This document shows, piece after piece, positions 13,996 to 23,449 of a stretch of 55,620 bases of DNA. The DNA is from Anaerolineae bacterium (GTDB taxonomy: Bacteria; Chloroflexota; Anaerolineae; Anaerolineales; Villigracilaceae). The DNA is taken from assembly GCA_018648685.1 (NCBI GenBank), contig JABGQT010000108.1:1-55620 (forward strand), read 5' to 3'. Position 1 is the first letter of the stretch, and every line of letters starts with the position of its first letter. Made by a program: the position numbers and the translations under genes. Under the pieces are notes generated by a model that saw only the letters and a list, made by a program, of their open reading frames with translations, was not told the origin of the DNA and made no database searches.

Positions 13996-15324
13996 ATGAA
14001 TACAGAAACCGCTTATAACAACGCCCTCGACTATCTCTACTCCTTCGTAGATTATAGCCTGAAACATGCCTCCGAATTGGCAAAAGCCGAATTCAACCTC
14101 GACCGAATGTGCGAGCTTATGCGCCTGCTCGGCGACCCGCAAAATGATTATCCCATCATCCATATTGCGGGCTCAAAAGGCAAAGGCTCCACCGCTGCAT
14201 TTACCGCCAGCGCGCTTCGTGCTGCCAATTACAAAGTTGGGCTTTATACCTCGCCCCATTTGCAGGATTTCACTGAACGCATGCAAGTTAACGGCGTTCC
14301 CATCCCGCAGGATGAATTTGCAGCCCTCGTCGAAGAGATCAAACCCGCCGTGGTGCAGGTTCCCTATATCACCACTTTCGAGCTGACCACCGCCCTCGCT
14401 TTTCTCTATTTCTCTCGGCAAAATATTACCGCAGCCGTCATCGAAGTTGGTTTGGGTGGGCGGTTGGACGCGACCAATATCGTCACGCCTTTGGTCTCTG
14501 TGATCACATCGCTTTCATTGGAACACACCGCCGTGCTGGGGAATACGCTCACGCTGATTGCCCGCGAAAAAGCAGGGATCGTTAAACCCGGGCATCCCAT
14601 TGTCGCTTCGCCCCAAGTCCCGGAAGCTGTTTCCGTTCTTGATCTGGTTGCTGAAGAGCACGATGTACCGTTAACCCTCGTTGGACGCGATATTTTCTAC
14701 GAAGTGAAGAAGAAAACCATCGACGGGCAAATGCTCGAAGTTTGGGTTAAATACGGACCCAAGATGAAGCTCAGCATTCCGCTTTTGGGCGATCATCAGG
14801 TCGAGAATGCTGTCACCGCTTATGCAGCCTTGCTTGTCGCTCGCCAGGAGGGATTGATCTTCAACGCCGCCCAGCTCAAACAAGGTTTTGCCGATGCAGA
14901 ATGGCCCGGTCGCTTTGAGATTTGGCAAGAAAAACCGCCCATTGTGTTAGACTCTGCCCATAATCCGGATTCTTTCACCAAACTTGATAAAACGCTGGAA
15001 GATTATTTCCCAGAGAAACCTGTGGTGATGATCTTTGGCATTTCTGAAGATAAGAATGTAGCCGAAATGATCGCGGCATTGGCTGGTCGTTTGGAGAAAG
15101 TGATTCTAACGAAATCGGTGCATCCACGTGCGGTTGGGGCAGAGGACTTGTTGACCTTTGCTGAGCAAGTTGGGGTCAAGGGTGAGGCTGTCGAACCTGT
15201 CGAAGCGGCTGTTGCACGGGCGTTGGAAATTGTGGATGAGAAAAACATCCTGCTTCTGTCTGCTGGCTCTATATTTGTGACTGCTGCGGTGCGAGCAGTT
15301 TTGAGTAAGAAGAAAATAAAATAA
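13996..15324 (+). CDS. folC: Folylpolyglutamate/dihydrofolate synthase FolC
   Basis: FolC adds glutamate to dihydropteroate and to reduced folates using ATP. The 442-residue product has the Mur-ligase-like P-loop GSKGKGSTAA near residue 58, the SPHLQDFTERM motif that follows it, the GLGGRLDATN motif near residue 152, and DSAHNPDS in the C-terminal domain. Length is normal. The TSPHL and ER segments indicate folate rather than murein substrates. It is preceded by a leaderless-type promoter and followed by a dispersed repeat before lon. Confidence 0.95.
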   Translation: MNTETAYNNALDYLYSFVDYSLKHASELAKAEFNLDRMCELMRLLGDPQNDYPIIHIAGSKGKGSTAAFTASALRAANYKVGLYTSPHLQDFTERMQVNGVPIPQDEFAALVEEIKPAVVQVPYITTFELTTALAFLYFSRQNITAAVIEVGLGGRLDATNIVTPLVSVITSLSLEHTAVLGNTLTLIAREKAGIVKPGHPIVASPQVPEAVSVLDLVAEEHDVPLTLVGRDIFYEVKKKTIDGQMLEVWVKYGPKMKLSIPLLGDHQVENAVTAYAALLVARQEGLIFNAAQLKQGFADAEWPGRFEIWQEKPPIVLDSAHNPDSFTKLDKTLEDYFPEKPVVMIFGISEDKNVAEMIAALAGRLEKVILTKSVHPRAVGAEDLLTFAEQVGVKGEAVEPVEAAVARALEIVDEKNILLLSAGSIFVTAAVRAVLSKKKIK

Positions 15325-15374
15325 AGATATGCCTCTGCGAGTGTCTTTTCACGAAGTAGTCTTCCTTTTTATGT

Positions 15375-15410
15375 GAGATTGCTTCGAGGATAAAACTCCC
15401 TCGCAAAGAC
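15375..15410 (-). repeat. 36-nt dispersed repeat, copy C (inverted)
   Basis: GAGATTGCTTCGAGGAT through CTCGCAAAGAC is the reverse complement of copies A and B with a few changes. It lies in the 104-nt gap between folC and lon, whose Shine-Dalgarno region follows at once. Confidence 0.75.
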
Positions 15411-15428
15411 ATGCTAATAAGGACATAA

Positions 15429-17894
15429 ATGAATCAAAACGACTGGGATTTTGAAGAAGACGAAAATTTTGGTGTTGCGCTTTCACAGCGAACAGAAGAG
15501 CTTTACCGTGTCCCGAACTGGGAAGTAGATGATGAGGGCCTGATCGAGGCTTGGGCTGTGCCTTTGCGTGATCTGGTCATTTTCCCGAAGATGGTTTCTC
15601 CGATCTTTGTAGGGCGCGAGACATCTTTGCTGGCTATTCAGGAAGCGCAAGATAATAACCAAACGGTAATTGGCCTGACACAGCGTGATGCTGACCTTGA
15701 CAAGCCGGGTGAAGATGATTTTTTGCCCGTTGGCGTTGAGATGGCAGTAGGGCGTTTACTGAATATGTCTGATGGGGCGAGTTCTGCATTGGTGCAGGGA
15801 CGACGGCGGGTAGAAGTGGTTGAATTTGTACAGGTTGAGCCATTTATTCGCGTACGCGTGCGCCCTATTATTGAAGCAAAGGATGCCGAACGCGAAATGA
15901 AGGCATTGATGCGCTCGGTTTTAGATTCTTTTGAAAAATGCGTGCATCTTGACCGTGCTTTGCCTGAAGAAGCCCATCTTTACGCACTAAATATCAGCGA
16001 GCCGGGTTGGTTGGCGGATATGATCTCTTCTGCGATAGTAATGGATGCGGTTGAGAAACAAAAAATGTTGATGCTGCTTGACCCCGCAACACGCTTGAAA
16101 CGTCTTAATATTTTATTGGCGCAAGAAGCAGATGTGCTGGAGCTTGAAGATAAAATCCATTCTCAAGTACAGTCTGAGATGAGCAAGAATCAGCGTGAAT
16201 TTTATTTGCGCGAACAGATGAAAGCTATCCAAACTGAGCTGGGAGAGGGAGATATTTGGCAGCAAGATGTGGTTGAATTACGCGTCAAAGTCAAAAATGC
16301 TAAGCTGCCTAAAGAGGCAAGAGAAACCGCTGAAAAAGAATTGGGGCGTTTGGCACAGATGCCTCCAATGGCTCCCGAAGTAGGCATTATCCGCACCTAT
16401 CTCGAGTGGATCGTGGATTTACCTTGGGAGAACTCAAGCAAAGATAATCTCGATGTGACTCATGCGGCAAAGATACTAGAACGCGACCATTATGGATTGA
16501 AAAAGGTCAAAGACCGCATTCTTGAATATATTGCGGTGCGTAGCTTAAAACCGAAGAAGGAAAGGCAGCCGATTTTGTGTTTTGTAGGCGCACCTGGAAC
16601 AGGGAAAACTTCTTTGGGGCGATCTATTGCCGAAGCGCTCGGACGTGAATTTGTTCGCGTTTCATTGGGCGGGGTGCGCGACGTAAGCGAAATTCGCGGT
16701 CATCGCCGCACTTATATTGGTGCCTTACCCGGGCGAATTATCCAGACGATTAAGCGGGCTGGTAAAAGCAATCCACTTTTTATGCTTGATGAAATTGATA
16801 AACTTGGCTCTGATTTTCGCGGTGATCCGGCCTCTGCACTGCTCGAAGTGCTAGACCCAGAGCAAAATAACGCTTTTAGCGACCATTATCTTGAAATTCC
16901 TTTTGATCTGTCGAAGGTGATGTTCATTACTACTGCCAACTCTCTCTACGATATCCCCGATGCTTTGCTCGATAGAATGGAAGTAATAGATTTTCATGGC
17001 TATATAGAAGAAGAAAAGGTCGCAATTGCCGAGCAATATCTTATTCCGCGCCAGATCGCCGAGAGCGGCGTAGACGATTTGGGTCTTCGTTTTTCTCCAA
17101 AGGCATTGCAAAGCATTATTCGCCAATATACTTACGAAGCTGGCGTGCGTAACCTTGAGCGCGAAATTGGCCGTATTTGCCGAAAAATTGCGCGTCTCAA
17201 AGCAGAAGAAAAACGTTTTCCGCAGCATATTAGCGAACGGACAGTAGAAAAATTGCTCGGCCCGCCCGAATACTTCCTGCCTCAAGCCGAAGAAAAGGAC
17301 GAAGTGGGCGTTGCTACCGGGCTGGCGTGGACAATGAACGGCGGCGAGATCATGCCGATAGAAGTTGCGGTGCTTGAGGGCAAGGGAAATCTGCAAATTA
17401 CGGGAAATATCGGTGATGTAATGCAAGAATCCGTTCAAGCAGGGCTGACATATATCAAATCTCGCGCAGGAAAATATGATATTCCCTTCGATGTTTTTGA
17501 TCGCATGGATATTCACTTACACATGCCTGAGGGCGCAATTCCCAAAGATGGTCCTAGTGCGGGCATCACTTTGACTACAGCTTTGCTCTCTGCATTAACG
17601 GGACACGCTGTTTATCGGGATGTAGCGATGACAGGCGAGATCACGTTGAGGGGGCGTGTGCTTCCGGTCGGTGGGGTACGGGATAAAGTTCTCGCTGCGC
17701 ATCGCGCCGGGATGAAAGTCGTCCTTTTGCCAGAAAAAAACATGAAGGATTTGGTCGATATTCCCAAATCTGCACGTAATGATCTGGAGTTACTCCCTGT
17801 CAAACATATGGATCAGATTTTGGATATTGCTCTAGCTCCAGAAGTGTCAATTGACCCGCCACGACCAACACAAAAAGATGAGGGTGAAGAATAG
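15429..17894 (+). CDS. lon: ATP-dependent protease Lon (LonA)
   Basis: Lon unfolds and degrades damaged or regulatory proteins in the cytoplasm. The 821-residue product has the N-terminal substrate-binding domain (from about residue 38), a coiled-coil ([18 protein letters not shown]), the AAA+ module with Walker A GAPGTGKT at 387-394 and Walker B FMLDEIDK, and the C-terminal protease domain with the Ser-Lys dyad: Ser710 in KDGPSAGIT and Lys753 in [14 protein letters not shown]. All key residues are intact. An acidic leader of about 30 residues precedes the usual start of LonA. Start ATG at 15429 after ATAAGGACATAA. An SDR gene follows 23 nt later. Confidence 0.97.
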   Translation: MNQNDWDFEEDENFGVALSQRTEELYRVPNWEVDDEGLIEAWAVPLRDLVIFPKMVSPIFVGRETSLLAIQEAQDNNQTVIGLTQRDADLDKPGEDDFLPVGVEMAVGRLLNMSDGASSALVQGRRRVEVVEFVQVEPFIRVRVRPIIEAKDAEREMKALMRSVLDSFEKCVHLDRALPEEAHLYALNISEPGWLADMISSAIVMDAVEKQKMLMLLDPATRLKRLNILLAQEADVLELEDKIHSQVQSEMSKNQREFYLREQMKAIQTELGEGDIWQQDVVELRVKVKNAKLPKEARETAEKELGRLAQMPPMAPEVGIIRTYLEWIVDLPWENSSKDNLDVTHAAKILERDHYGLKKVKDRILEYIAVRSLKPKKERQPILCFVGAPGTGKTSLGRSIAEALGREFVRVSLGGVRDVSEIRGHRRTYIGALPGRIIQTIKRAGKSNPLFMLDEIDKLGSDFRGDPASALLEVLDPEQNNAFSDHYLEIPFDLSKVMFITTANSLYDIPDALLDRMEVIDFHGYIEEEKVAIAEQYLIPRQIAESGVDDLGLRFSPKALQSIIRQYTYEAGVRNLEREIGRICRKIARLKAEEKRFPQHISERTVEKLLGPPEYFLPQAEEKDEVGVATGLAWTMNGGEIMPIEVAVLEGKGNLQITGNIGDVMQESVQAGLTYIKSRAGKYDIPFDVFDRMDIHLHMPEGAIPKDGPSAGITLTTALLSALTGHAVYRDVAMTGEITLRGRVLPVGGVRDKVLAAHRAGMKVVLLPEKNMKDLVDIPKSARNDLELLPVKHMDQILDIALAPEVSIDPPRPTQKDEGEE

Positions 17895-17917
17895 CCAATA
17901 AAACGAAAGGAGATACT

Positions 17918-18718
17918 ATGCAACTCAAAGGTAAAGTCGTTCTTATCACTGGTGCTTCCTCGGGATTTGGTGCGCGTTCTGCGCATCTCTTTGCAAAGGA
18001 AGGTGCAAAAGTAGTGCTCGCTGCACGTCGCCTTAATCGTTTGCAAGAACTGGTAAATGAAATTCAGGACAATGGCGGTGAAGCTTTAGCCGTGCCTGTA
18101 GATGTTGCAAATCTCGATGAAATTAACCTGATGGTGCAAAGCACTATAGATTTCTATGGAAGAATAGACATCCTTTTTAATAATGCTGGTTTTGGCCGTT
18201 TGGATTGGCTTGAAAATCTTGATATGAAACGGGATATTGAAACACAAATCACCGTAAATTTGACAGGGTTGATTCAGGTCACGCGCGCAGTTCTTCCGCA
18301 TATGATCAAAGAAGGTGAAGGGCATATTATCAATATGTCTTCTGTTGCTGGTTTTACTGCTGCCCCACTTTATAGCGTTTATTCTGCGACCAAATTTGGC
18401 GTGCGTGGTTTTACCGATGCTATACGGCGTGAAGTTCGCCACTTGGGTATCCGTGTTTCTGGTATTTATCCTGGACCTGCAACAACAGAGTTCAGTCAAC
18501 ACACAGGCGATAATATTATCAAAAAGAGTATGAATACCCCTTCATGGCTACAAATGACCTCCGAGTTCGTTGCCGAGCAGGTTGTCAAAGTGGCTAAACG
18601 CCCGCGCCGCAAACTTGTTTTGCCTTGGGCTTTTAACATCGTTATTTGGCTTAATGGCCTATTTCCTTTTCTCTCTGATTGGCTGCAAATCCAATTTTCA
18701 AAAAAATACCACAAATAA
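17918..18718 (+). CDS. SDR-family oxidoreductase
   Basis: A 266-residue classical SDR with GASSGFG (residues 11-17), NNAGFG, Ser in NMSSVAG and the intact catalytic pair in YSATK. A hydrophobic C-terminal segment (LPWAFNIVIWLNGLFPFLSDWL) suggests membrane association. The sequence style resembles YqjQ/DltE-like SDRs; the substrate is unknown. The start has a good AAAGGAG Shine-Dalgarno. It lies 23 nt after lon and 18 nt before an M24 peptidase, so all three may be one transcript. Unlike the SDR at 142, its active site is complete. Confidence 0.93.
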   Translation: MQLKGKVVLITGASSGFGARSAHLFAKEGAKVVLAARRLNRLQELVNEIQDNGGEALAVPVDVANLDEINLMVQSTIDFYGRIDILFNNAGFGRLDWLENLDMKRDIETQITVNLTGLIQVTRAVLPHMIKEGEGHIINMSSVAGFTAAPLYSVYSATKFGVRGFTDAIRREVRHLGIRVSGIYPGPATTEFSQHTGDNIIKKSMNTPSWLQMTSEFVAEQVVKVAKRPRRKLVLPWAFNIVIWLNGLFPFLSDWLQIQFSKKYHK

Positions 18719-18736
18719 TAAAAGGATGGAGAACGA

Positions 18737-19843
18737 ATGAGCATCTCCCGTTTAAAAAGCATCTCAAATACCCTAAAAGAATCCGGTTTAGATGCGCTTG
18801 CCCTCAACCCCAGCCCCAGCTTGCTCTATGCAACCGGACTTCATTTTCATCTGATGGAGCGTCCCGTTGTTGCTCTTTTCGCAGCCGATGGGCGCATAGC
18901 ATTGGTTTTGCCTGAGCTTGAAACCGCCAAGCTAAATCATCTCTCCTACGATCTAAAAGCCTTCCCTTATAACGAAGAACCCACTACCTGGACAAGCGTT
19001 TTTGGTCAGGCTGTTGATTTTCTTGGCTTAGGCGGTAAAAAAATTGGCATAGAGCCCCTCGCCATGCGAATTATCGAATACCGTTATCTCCAAGCCGCTG
19101 CACCCAAAGCCTCATTACCTGATGCGACAGAAGCGATTGCATCGCTACGTATTCGCAAAGATGAGAATGAAATTGCGTCAATGCGTAAAGCAGCAGAAAT
19201 TGCTCAAAATGCTCTCGAGGCAACATTGCCGATGATCAAGGTCAGCGTTAGCGAAAAGGAAATCGCTTCTGAATTGGTGATGCAATTACTCAAGCACGGT
19301 TCAGAATCGCCGCTTCCGTTCCAGCCCATTGTTTCGGGTGGACCCAATGGGGCAAATCCACATGCTACACCTTCCGAGCGTAAATTACAGGAAGGGGATC
19401 TGCTCGTTATCGACTGGGGTGCAAATTGCAACAATTATGTCTCCGATATTACCCGTACTTTCGCGATTGGCGAAATAGATGAAGAATATCGAAAAATTTA
19501 CGAAATTGCGCAAGAAGCCAATGCAGCAGGTCGTGCCGCTGCAAAACCTGGTCTCCCCGCGAGAGTAGTTGATGAAGCCGCCCGAAAAGTAATTGACGAT
19601 TCTGGCTATGGTGAATATTTCACCCATCGCACGGGACACGGTATCGGGATGGAAGGACACGAAGCTCCCTATATGCGTGCCGGTAATGAACGCATCCTCG
19701 AAGTTGGGATGGCATTTACTGTTGAGCCAGGTATTTATTTGCCCAATCGCAATGGTGTTCGCATAGAAGATGATATGGTGATTACCGCGAATGGAGCAGA
19801 GAGTTTGTCTACTTTGCCGAGAGAGATACGAGTATTAGGATAA
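18737..19843 (+). CDS. M24-family Xaa-Pro peptidase
   Basis: A 368-residue metallopeptidase with an N-terminal creatinase-like domain and the pita-bread catalytic domain. The five metal ligands can be placed: Asp in VIDWGANCNNYVSDITRTF (two Asp), His in HRTGHGIGMEGHE, Glu in FTVEPGIYLP and Glu in RIEDDM. This is the pattern of aminopeptidase P or proline dipeptidase (PepP/PepQ), which release the residue in front of proline. Length is typical for the short bacterial forms. Shine-Dalgarno AAAGGATGGAG precedes the ATG. Confidence 0.93.
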   Translation: MSISRLKSISNTLKESGLDALALNPSPSLLYATGLHFHLMERPVVALFAADGRIALVLPELETAKLNHLSYDLKAFPYNEEPTTWTSVFGQAVDFLGLGGKKIGIEPLAMRIIEYRYLQAAAPKASLPDATEAIASLRIRKDENEIASMRKAAEIAQNALEATLPMIKVSVSEKEIASELVMQLLKHGSESPLPFQPIVSGGPNGANPHATPSERKLQEGDLLVIDWGANCNNYVSDITRTFAIGEIDEEYRKIYEIAQEANAAGRAAAKPGLPARVVDEAARKVIDDSGYGEYFTHRTGHGIGMEGHEAPYMRAGNERILEVGMAFTVEPGIYLPNRNGVRIEDDMVITANGAESLSTLPREIRVLG

Positions 19844-19855
19844 GGAGGATATAAA

Positions 19856-20017
19856 ATGAAGCCAAATTGGTTTCTGCTAACTTGGATTGCTCTTTTAGCT
19901 ATTGTAGGTGCGTGGTTATTTTTTGATGCGACAATTTCTGGGAATAAAGTACTGATATTTTTTGGCGTGTTTTTGGTATCAGGTATTTTCTTGGGTGTTT
20001 TGAAAAAAAACATATAA
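19856..20017 (+). CDS. 53-residue two-helix membrane protein
   Basis: A small frame with the strong Shine-Dalgarno AAGGAGG, which overlaps the stop codon of the M24 peptidase, so the two are translationally close. The product has two hydrophobic helices (about residues 5-23 and 31-48) joined by a short polar turn DATISGNK, and ends with KKNI. No family can be named. The ideal ribosome-binding site and clean hydrophobic pattern support a real gene. Confidence 0.72.
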   Translation: MKPNWFLLTWIALLAIVGAWLFFDATISGNKVLIFFGVFLVSGIFLGVLKKNI

Positions 20018-20068
20018 CAGATGTTTCCTCTCCCGTAAGTGGGGGAGAACCCTGAGGAATAAAAAACT

Positions 20069-20791
20069 ATGGCAACCTGGATCGTACATCTCCGCCTCGC
20101 TGAGAACCTACTCAAACTCATCCCCAACCTCGATGAAAGGCAATTCGCCATTGGCAATATCGCGCCTGATTCCGGCATCCCCGATGAGAATTGGGAAAAT
20201 TTTGACCCGCCCCCTACTGTCACGCATTTTCTTAGCCCTGAAAAGGAATGGGTGGATAGTGCGGATATTGATTTCTATAATCAACACCTTGTTGAAATAG
20301 ACCCTCTGAGCGATAAAGAACATTTCTCCTTCCGTTTAGGCTATTTCTACCATCTTTTGACAGATAATCTTTGGCGCACTCATATTGCTCGTCCTACACA
20401 AGAGCGTTATAAAGATGAGTTTGATGCTGACCCAAAATTCATCTCAAAAGTGAAAAAAGATTGGTATGGGCTTGATCTTGCTTATGTTCGTGATTATCCT
20501 GAATCAATTTTTTGGCGTGTTTTTCTGGATGCAGAACCCGACGCCTGTGATCTTGATTTTCTCCCGATGAATGCTGTCAAACAACAACTGGAATTTATCA
20601 AGAGTTTTTATAAAGGGCATGAAAAAGAGATTGCAGAATTCTATACACCTCCTTATGTTTATCTCACTCAGGATGAAGTTGACGATTTTGTTGACGAGGT
20701 CACACAAAGACTTTTTCGTATTTACCAGAATATATGGGTAGAGAAAACTCCTATCCCTGACAACAAATCTATTCTCTCTATAGTTCTCTAA
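20069..20791 (+). CDS. Zinc-dependent phospholipase C-like protein
   Basis: A 240-residue protein beginning ATWIVHLRLAENLLK, with FAIGNIAPDSG near residue 27 and YFYHLLTDNLW near residue 93. The order of His-leader, GNIAPDSG and H-x3-D motifs resembles the zinc-dependent phospholipase C family (PF00882), whose His and Asp residues hold zinc. No signal peptide is evident, so it is probably cytoplasmic. The substrate is unknown, and many such proteins have no tested activity. It lies 8 nt upstream of an alpha/beta hydrolase. Confidence 0.78.
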   Translation: MATWIVHLRLAENLLKLIPNLDERQFAIGNIAPDSGIPDENWENFDPPPTVTHFLSPEKEWVDSADIDFYNQHLVEIDPLSDKEHFSFRLGYFYHLLTDNLWRTHIARPTQERYKDEFDADPKFISKVKKDWYGLDLAYVRDYPESIFWRVFLDAEPDACDLDFLPMNAVKQQLEFIKSFYKGHEKEIAEFYTPPYVYLTQDEVDDFVDEVTQRLFRIYQNIWVEKTPIPDNKSILSIVL

Positions 20792-20799
20792 AAAAAAAT

Positions 20800-21558
20800 A
20801 TGATAATTCCAACAGCAGAACCCTTCTTTTTCCCCGGCAAAAAAATCAGCTGCCTCCTCGTTCACGGCTTCACTAGCGCACCGAAAGAGATGCGTTGGAT
20901 GGGTGAGTATTTAGCAGAGCAGGGTTTCTCTGTGCTCGGCGTTCGATTAGCTGGACATGCTACAAACCCAGAGGAAATGATCCGCACCCGCTATATCGAC
21001 TGGATGCACTCTGTTGAAGATGGCTACCATCTCCTTAAAGGCATAGCGGATAAGGTCGTTTTGGTCGGGATTTCGATGGGGGGCGCACTATCGCTTTTGA
21101 TGGCAAGCAAGCTAAATGTCGCGGGCGTATTCGCCATGTCTACGCCTTATAAGCTCACAGATTCGCGTATCAAATTGGCTAAATATCTTTCCCTTTTTAT
21201 CAAATATATGCCTAAATCGGATGATGAACCCGGCTCAGGCTGGCTAGACAAAGAATCCTGGAAGGATCATATTTCTTATCCACAAAATCCTGTCCGTTCG
21301 GCGGCTGAGATAGCTTCTCTATTGGATGAAATGCGTGTTGCGCTCCCCAAAGTGAAGGTGCCCACGTTGCTCGTACATTCGCGCAACGATAGCTATGTGC
21401 CGCTAAGCAGTATGGAAAATATCTACAACGCCCTTGGCAGCACCGATAAAGAAATGATGTGGGTCACCGAAAGTGGGCATGTTATCCCGCGTGAGCCGGC
21501 TAAAGCCGAAGTTTTCCCCAAAGCAGCAGAATTTGTGCGCCGAGTTGCTTCAAAATGA
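20800..21558 (+). CDS. Alpha/beta hydrolase (carboxylesterase/lipase type)
   Basis: A 252-residue serine hydrolase. The oxyanion region LVHGFTSAPKEMRW is at about residues 18-31, the nucleophile Ser lies in GISMGG near residue 90, the acid Asp in HSRNDSYVP and the His in ESGHVI. The size and HGFTS motif resemble Est30-type carboxylesterases and monoacylglycerol lipases. It starts 8 nt after the phospholipase-like gene, suggesting a joint lipid or ester role. The Shine-Dalgarno is poor (A run). Confidence 0.93.
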   Translation: MIIPTAEPFFFPGKKISCLLVHGFTSAPKEMRWMGEYLAEQGFSVLGVRLAGHATNPEEMIRTRYIDWMHSVEDGYHLLKGIADKVVLVGISMGGALSLLMASKLNVAGVFAMSTPYKLTDSRIKLAKYLSLFIKYMPKSDDEPGSGWLDKESWKDHISYPQNPVRSAAEIASLLDEMRVALPKVKVPTLLVHSRNDSYVPLSSMENIYNALGSTDKEMMWVTESGHVIPREPAKAEVFPKAAEFVRRVASK

Positions 21559-21661
21559 TTGTGTTTTTTTCTATAGGGCAGAAAGATTATTCTTTCCTCC
21601 GCTTCTGGGGGAAGGTTAGGCATTGTCCTGCGCCCGCAGGAAGTGCCGAAGGGATGGGGGC

Positions 21662-22786
21662 ATGAACCCAGCTCTTTTACGTCTTGCAGCAGCCCTTTTC
21701 ATTTGGGGATTAGGAGAAGGCACTTTTTTCTTTTTTCAGCCCCTATATCTGGCAGAACTCGGCGCAGACCCTTTTGAAATCGGGCAAATCTTGAGCGGGG
21801 TGGGGATAGCAATGACCATTGTTCATATTCCTGCGGGTTATCTTGCAGACAAAGTGGGGCGTCGGCCTCTTTTGCGTCTCTCGTGGCTGGCGGGCTTGAT
21901 CTCTACAATTATGATGGCATCTGCACGCACCTTGCCGCTTTTTAGTGCTGCGCTTATTTTGTACAGTTTGACGACTTTTGTTATATCTCCCCTGAATAGT
22001 TATGTCACCGCTGCGCGCGGCAAATGGACAGTCGAACGCGCGCTCACGCTCATCTCTGCGACTTTTAGCGCGGGTATGGTTTCTGGTCCCCTCATTGGCG
22101 GTTGGCTGGGTGACCGTTTTGGTTTACGTTCTCTTTATATTGCTGCGGTGATTGTTTTTAGCATTTCCACCTTCCTTATCTTCTCCCTGCCTCCGCAACC
22201 TTTGCACCGTTCTGCAAAAGAATTTTCTCCCAAGTCGCTTCTCCAAAATAAAAGGTATTTGGGTTTTCTCCTGCTCATCTTTTTCGTCGTTTTTGCGCTT
22301 GTTCTGCCACAACCTCTTGCACAAAATTTCTTGCAAGAAGAACGCGGTCTTTCTCTGAGCCAAATCGGAATACTCGGCTCTTTGGGTGGGATTGGCACTG
22401 TCACATTAAATCTTGTCCTAGGGCAAATAGGCGCGCGTGTAGGATTTTTGCTCGCTCAACTCGCGACAGCTCTCTTTGCCCTCCTCCTTTGGCGTGGCTC
22501 AGGAATGGGCATTTATGGTTTTGCTTACTTCTTACTTGGCGGATACCGTGCAGCCCGATCTTTGGCCGCTGCGCATGTCAATAGTTTAATAGATGATGCC
22601 CAAATGGGATTGGCTTATGGAGTGACTGAGACAGTTGCTATGTTTCCCTTGATTCTTGCCCCGCCTCTCGCAGGATACCTGTATTCGACAGATCCGGTTG
22701 CGCCCTTGCCCTTTGGCGTGATGCTGATATTCTCTGGTATTATTTTGACCCTGATCTTTTTTCCGCGAACTCGCTCGGCTACCTGA
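21662..22786 (+). CDS. MFS transporter
   Basis: A 374-residue major facilitator with about 12 membrane helices. The loop-2/3 signature appears as GYLADKVGRRPLLR near residue 58, and a matching element GGWLGDRFGLRS follows later. The substrate is unknown. The ATG at 21662 is preceded by GGGATGGGGGC; a TTG at 21623 in frame would add 13 polar residues from a repeat-like hairpin region and is rejected. The 103-nt gap upstream holds a small palindrome (TCCTGCGCCCGCAGGA) and a polypurine stretch, no gene. Confidence 0.9.
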   Translation: MNPALLRLAAALFIWGLGEGTFFFFQPLYLAELGADPFEIGQILSGVGIAMTIVHIPAGYLADKVGRRPLLRLSWLAGLISTIMMASARTLPLFSAALILYSLTTFVISPLNSYVTAARGKWTVERALTLISATFSAGMVSGPLIGGWLGDRFGLRSLYIAAVIVFSISTFLIFSLPPQPLHRSAKEFSPKSLLQNKRYLGFLLLIFFVVFALVLPQPLAQNFLQEERGLSLSQIGILGSLGGIGTVTLNLVLGQIGARVGFLLAQLATALFALLLWRGSGMGIYGFAYFLLGGYRAARSLAAAHVNSLIDDAQMGLAYGVTETVAMFPLILAPPLAGYLYSTDPVAPLPFGVMLIFSGIILTLIFFPRTRSAT

Positions 22787-22813
22787 TTCCTAATTACCTA
22801 ATCCCTTACTCTT

Positions 22814-23443
22814 ATGAAAATAATCACCCTCACGCTCGGCCCTGTCCAAACCAATTCTTATATTGTTGCTGACGAAGAAGTCAAAGAAGCTGTTATCGTT
22901 GATCCATCATGGGATGGTGCAGAAATCGCTAGAATTGCTCTTGAAGCAGGTTTGACGATCAAAGAAATCTGGCTAACTCATGCCCACTTTGATCATATTG
23001 GCGGGATCGCAGATCTTGTTAAATCTCTCCCCGAAATGCCACCTGTCTATCTCCACCCCGATGATTATGATCTCTGGAAAGATGGCGGTGGCGGAGCGCG
23101 CTTTGGCATTCAAATTGACCCCGGCCCTGAACCGATTCCGCTTGAGCATGGGCAGATGTTGAGAGTTGGTAAATTTTCTTTTGAAGCCCGTCACACCCCT
23201 GGACATCGCCCTGGCCATAGTGTTTTTTTCTGTGCAGAAGCTGGTGTACTCTTTAGCGGTGATCTGATCTTCTATCGTAGTGTCGGCCGTACTGATCTTC
23301 CCGGCGGCAACTGGGCTACACTCGAAAAAAGCATCCATGAACAAATCTACACCCTTCCTGCTGAGACGCAAATTTTCTCTGGTCACGGGGATGCCACTAG
23401 CGTGGGCGACGAGAAAGTAAATAATCACTTCGTAAAGGCTTAA
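22814..23443 (+). CDS. MBL-fold metallohydrolase (glyoxalase II-like)
   Basis: A 209-residue metallo-beta-lactamase-fold enzyme. THAHFDHIGG near residue 56 is the HxHxDH zinc motif; HTPGHRPGH, SGDLIFYRSVGRTD and SGHGDATSVGDEKVNN supply the remaining ligands. The short form with GRTDLPGG is typical of YcbL-like glyoxalase II relatives; thioester hydrolysis is likely, but the true substrate is unknown. It lies 27 nt after the MFS gene and seven bases before the next gene, so it is probably co-transcribed. Confidence 0.93.
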   Translation: MKIITLTLGPVQTNSYIVADEEVKEAVIVDPSWDGAEIARIALEAGLTIKEIWLTHAHFDHIGGIADLVKSLPEMPPVYLHPDDYDLWKDGGGGARFGIQIDPGPEPIPLEHGQMLRVGKFSFEARHTPGHRPGHSVFFCAEAGVLFSGDLIFYRSVGRTDLPGGNWATLEKSIHEQIYTLPAETQIFSGHGDATSVGDEKVNNHFVKA

Positions 23444-23449
23444 TCATTT

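Noticed and set aside
20018..20068. TCTCCC/GGGGGAGA hairpin as a riboswitch or terminator
   Set aside because: Short stem, no T run and no wider conserved fold; more likely part of a common polypurine intergenic repeat.
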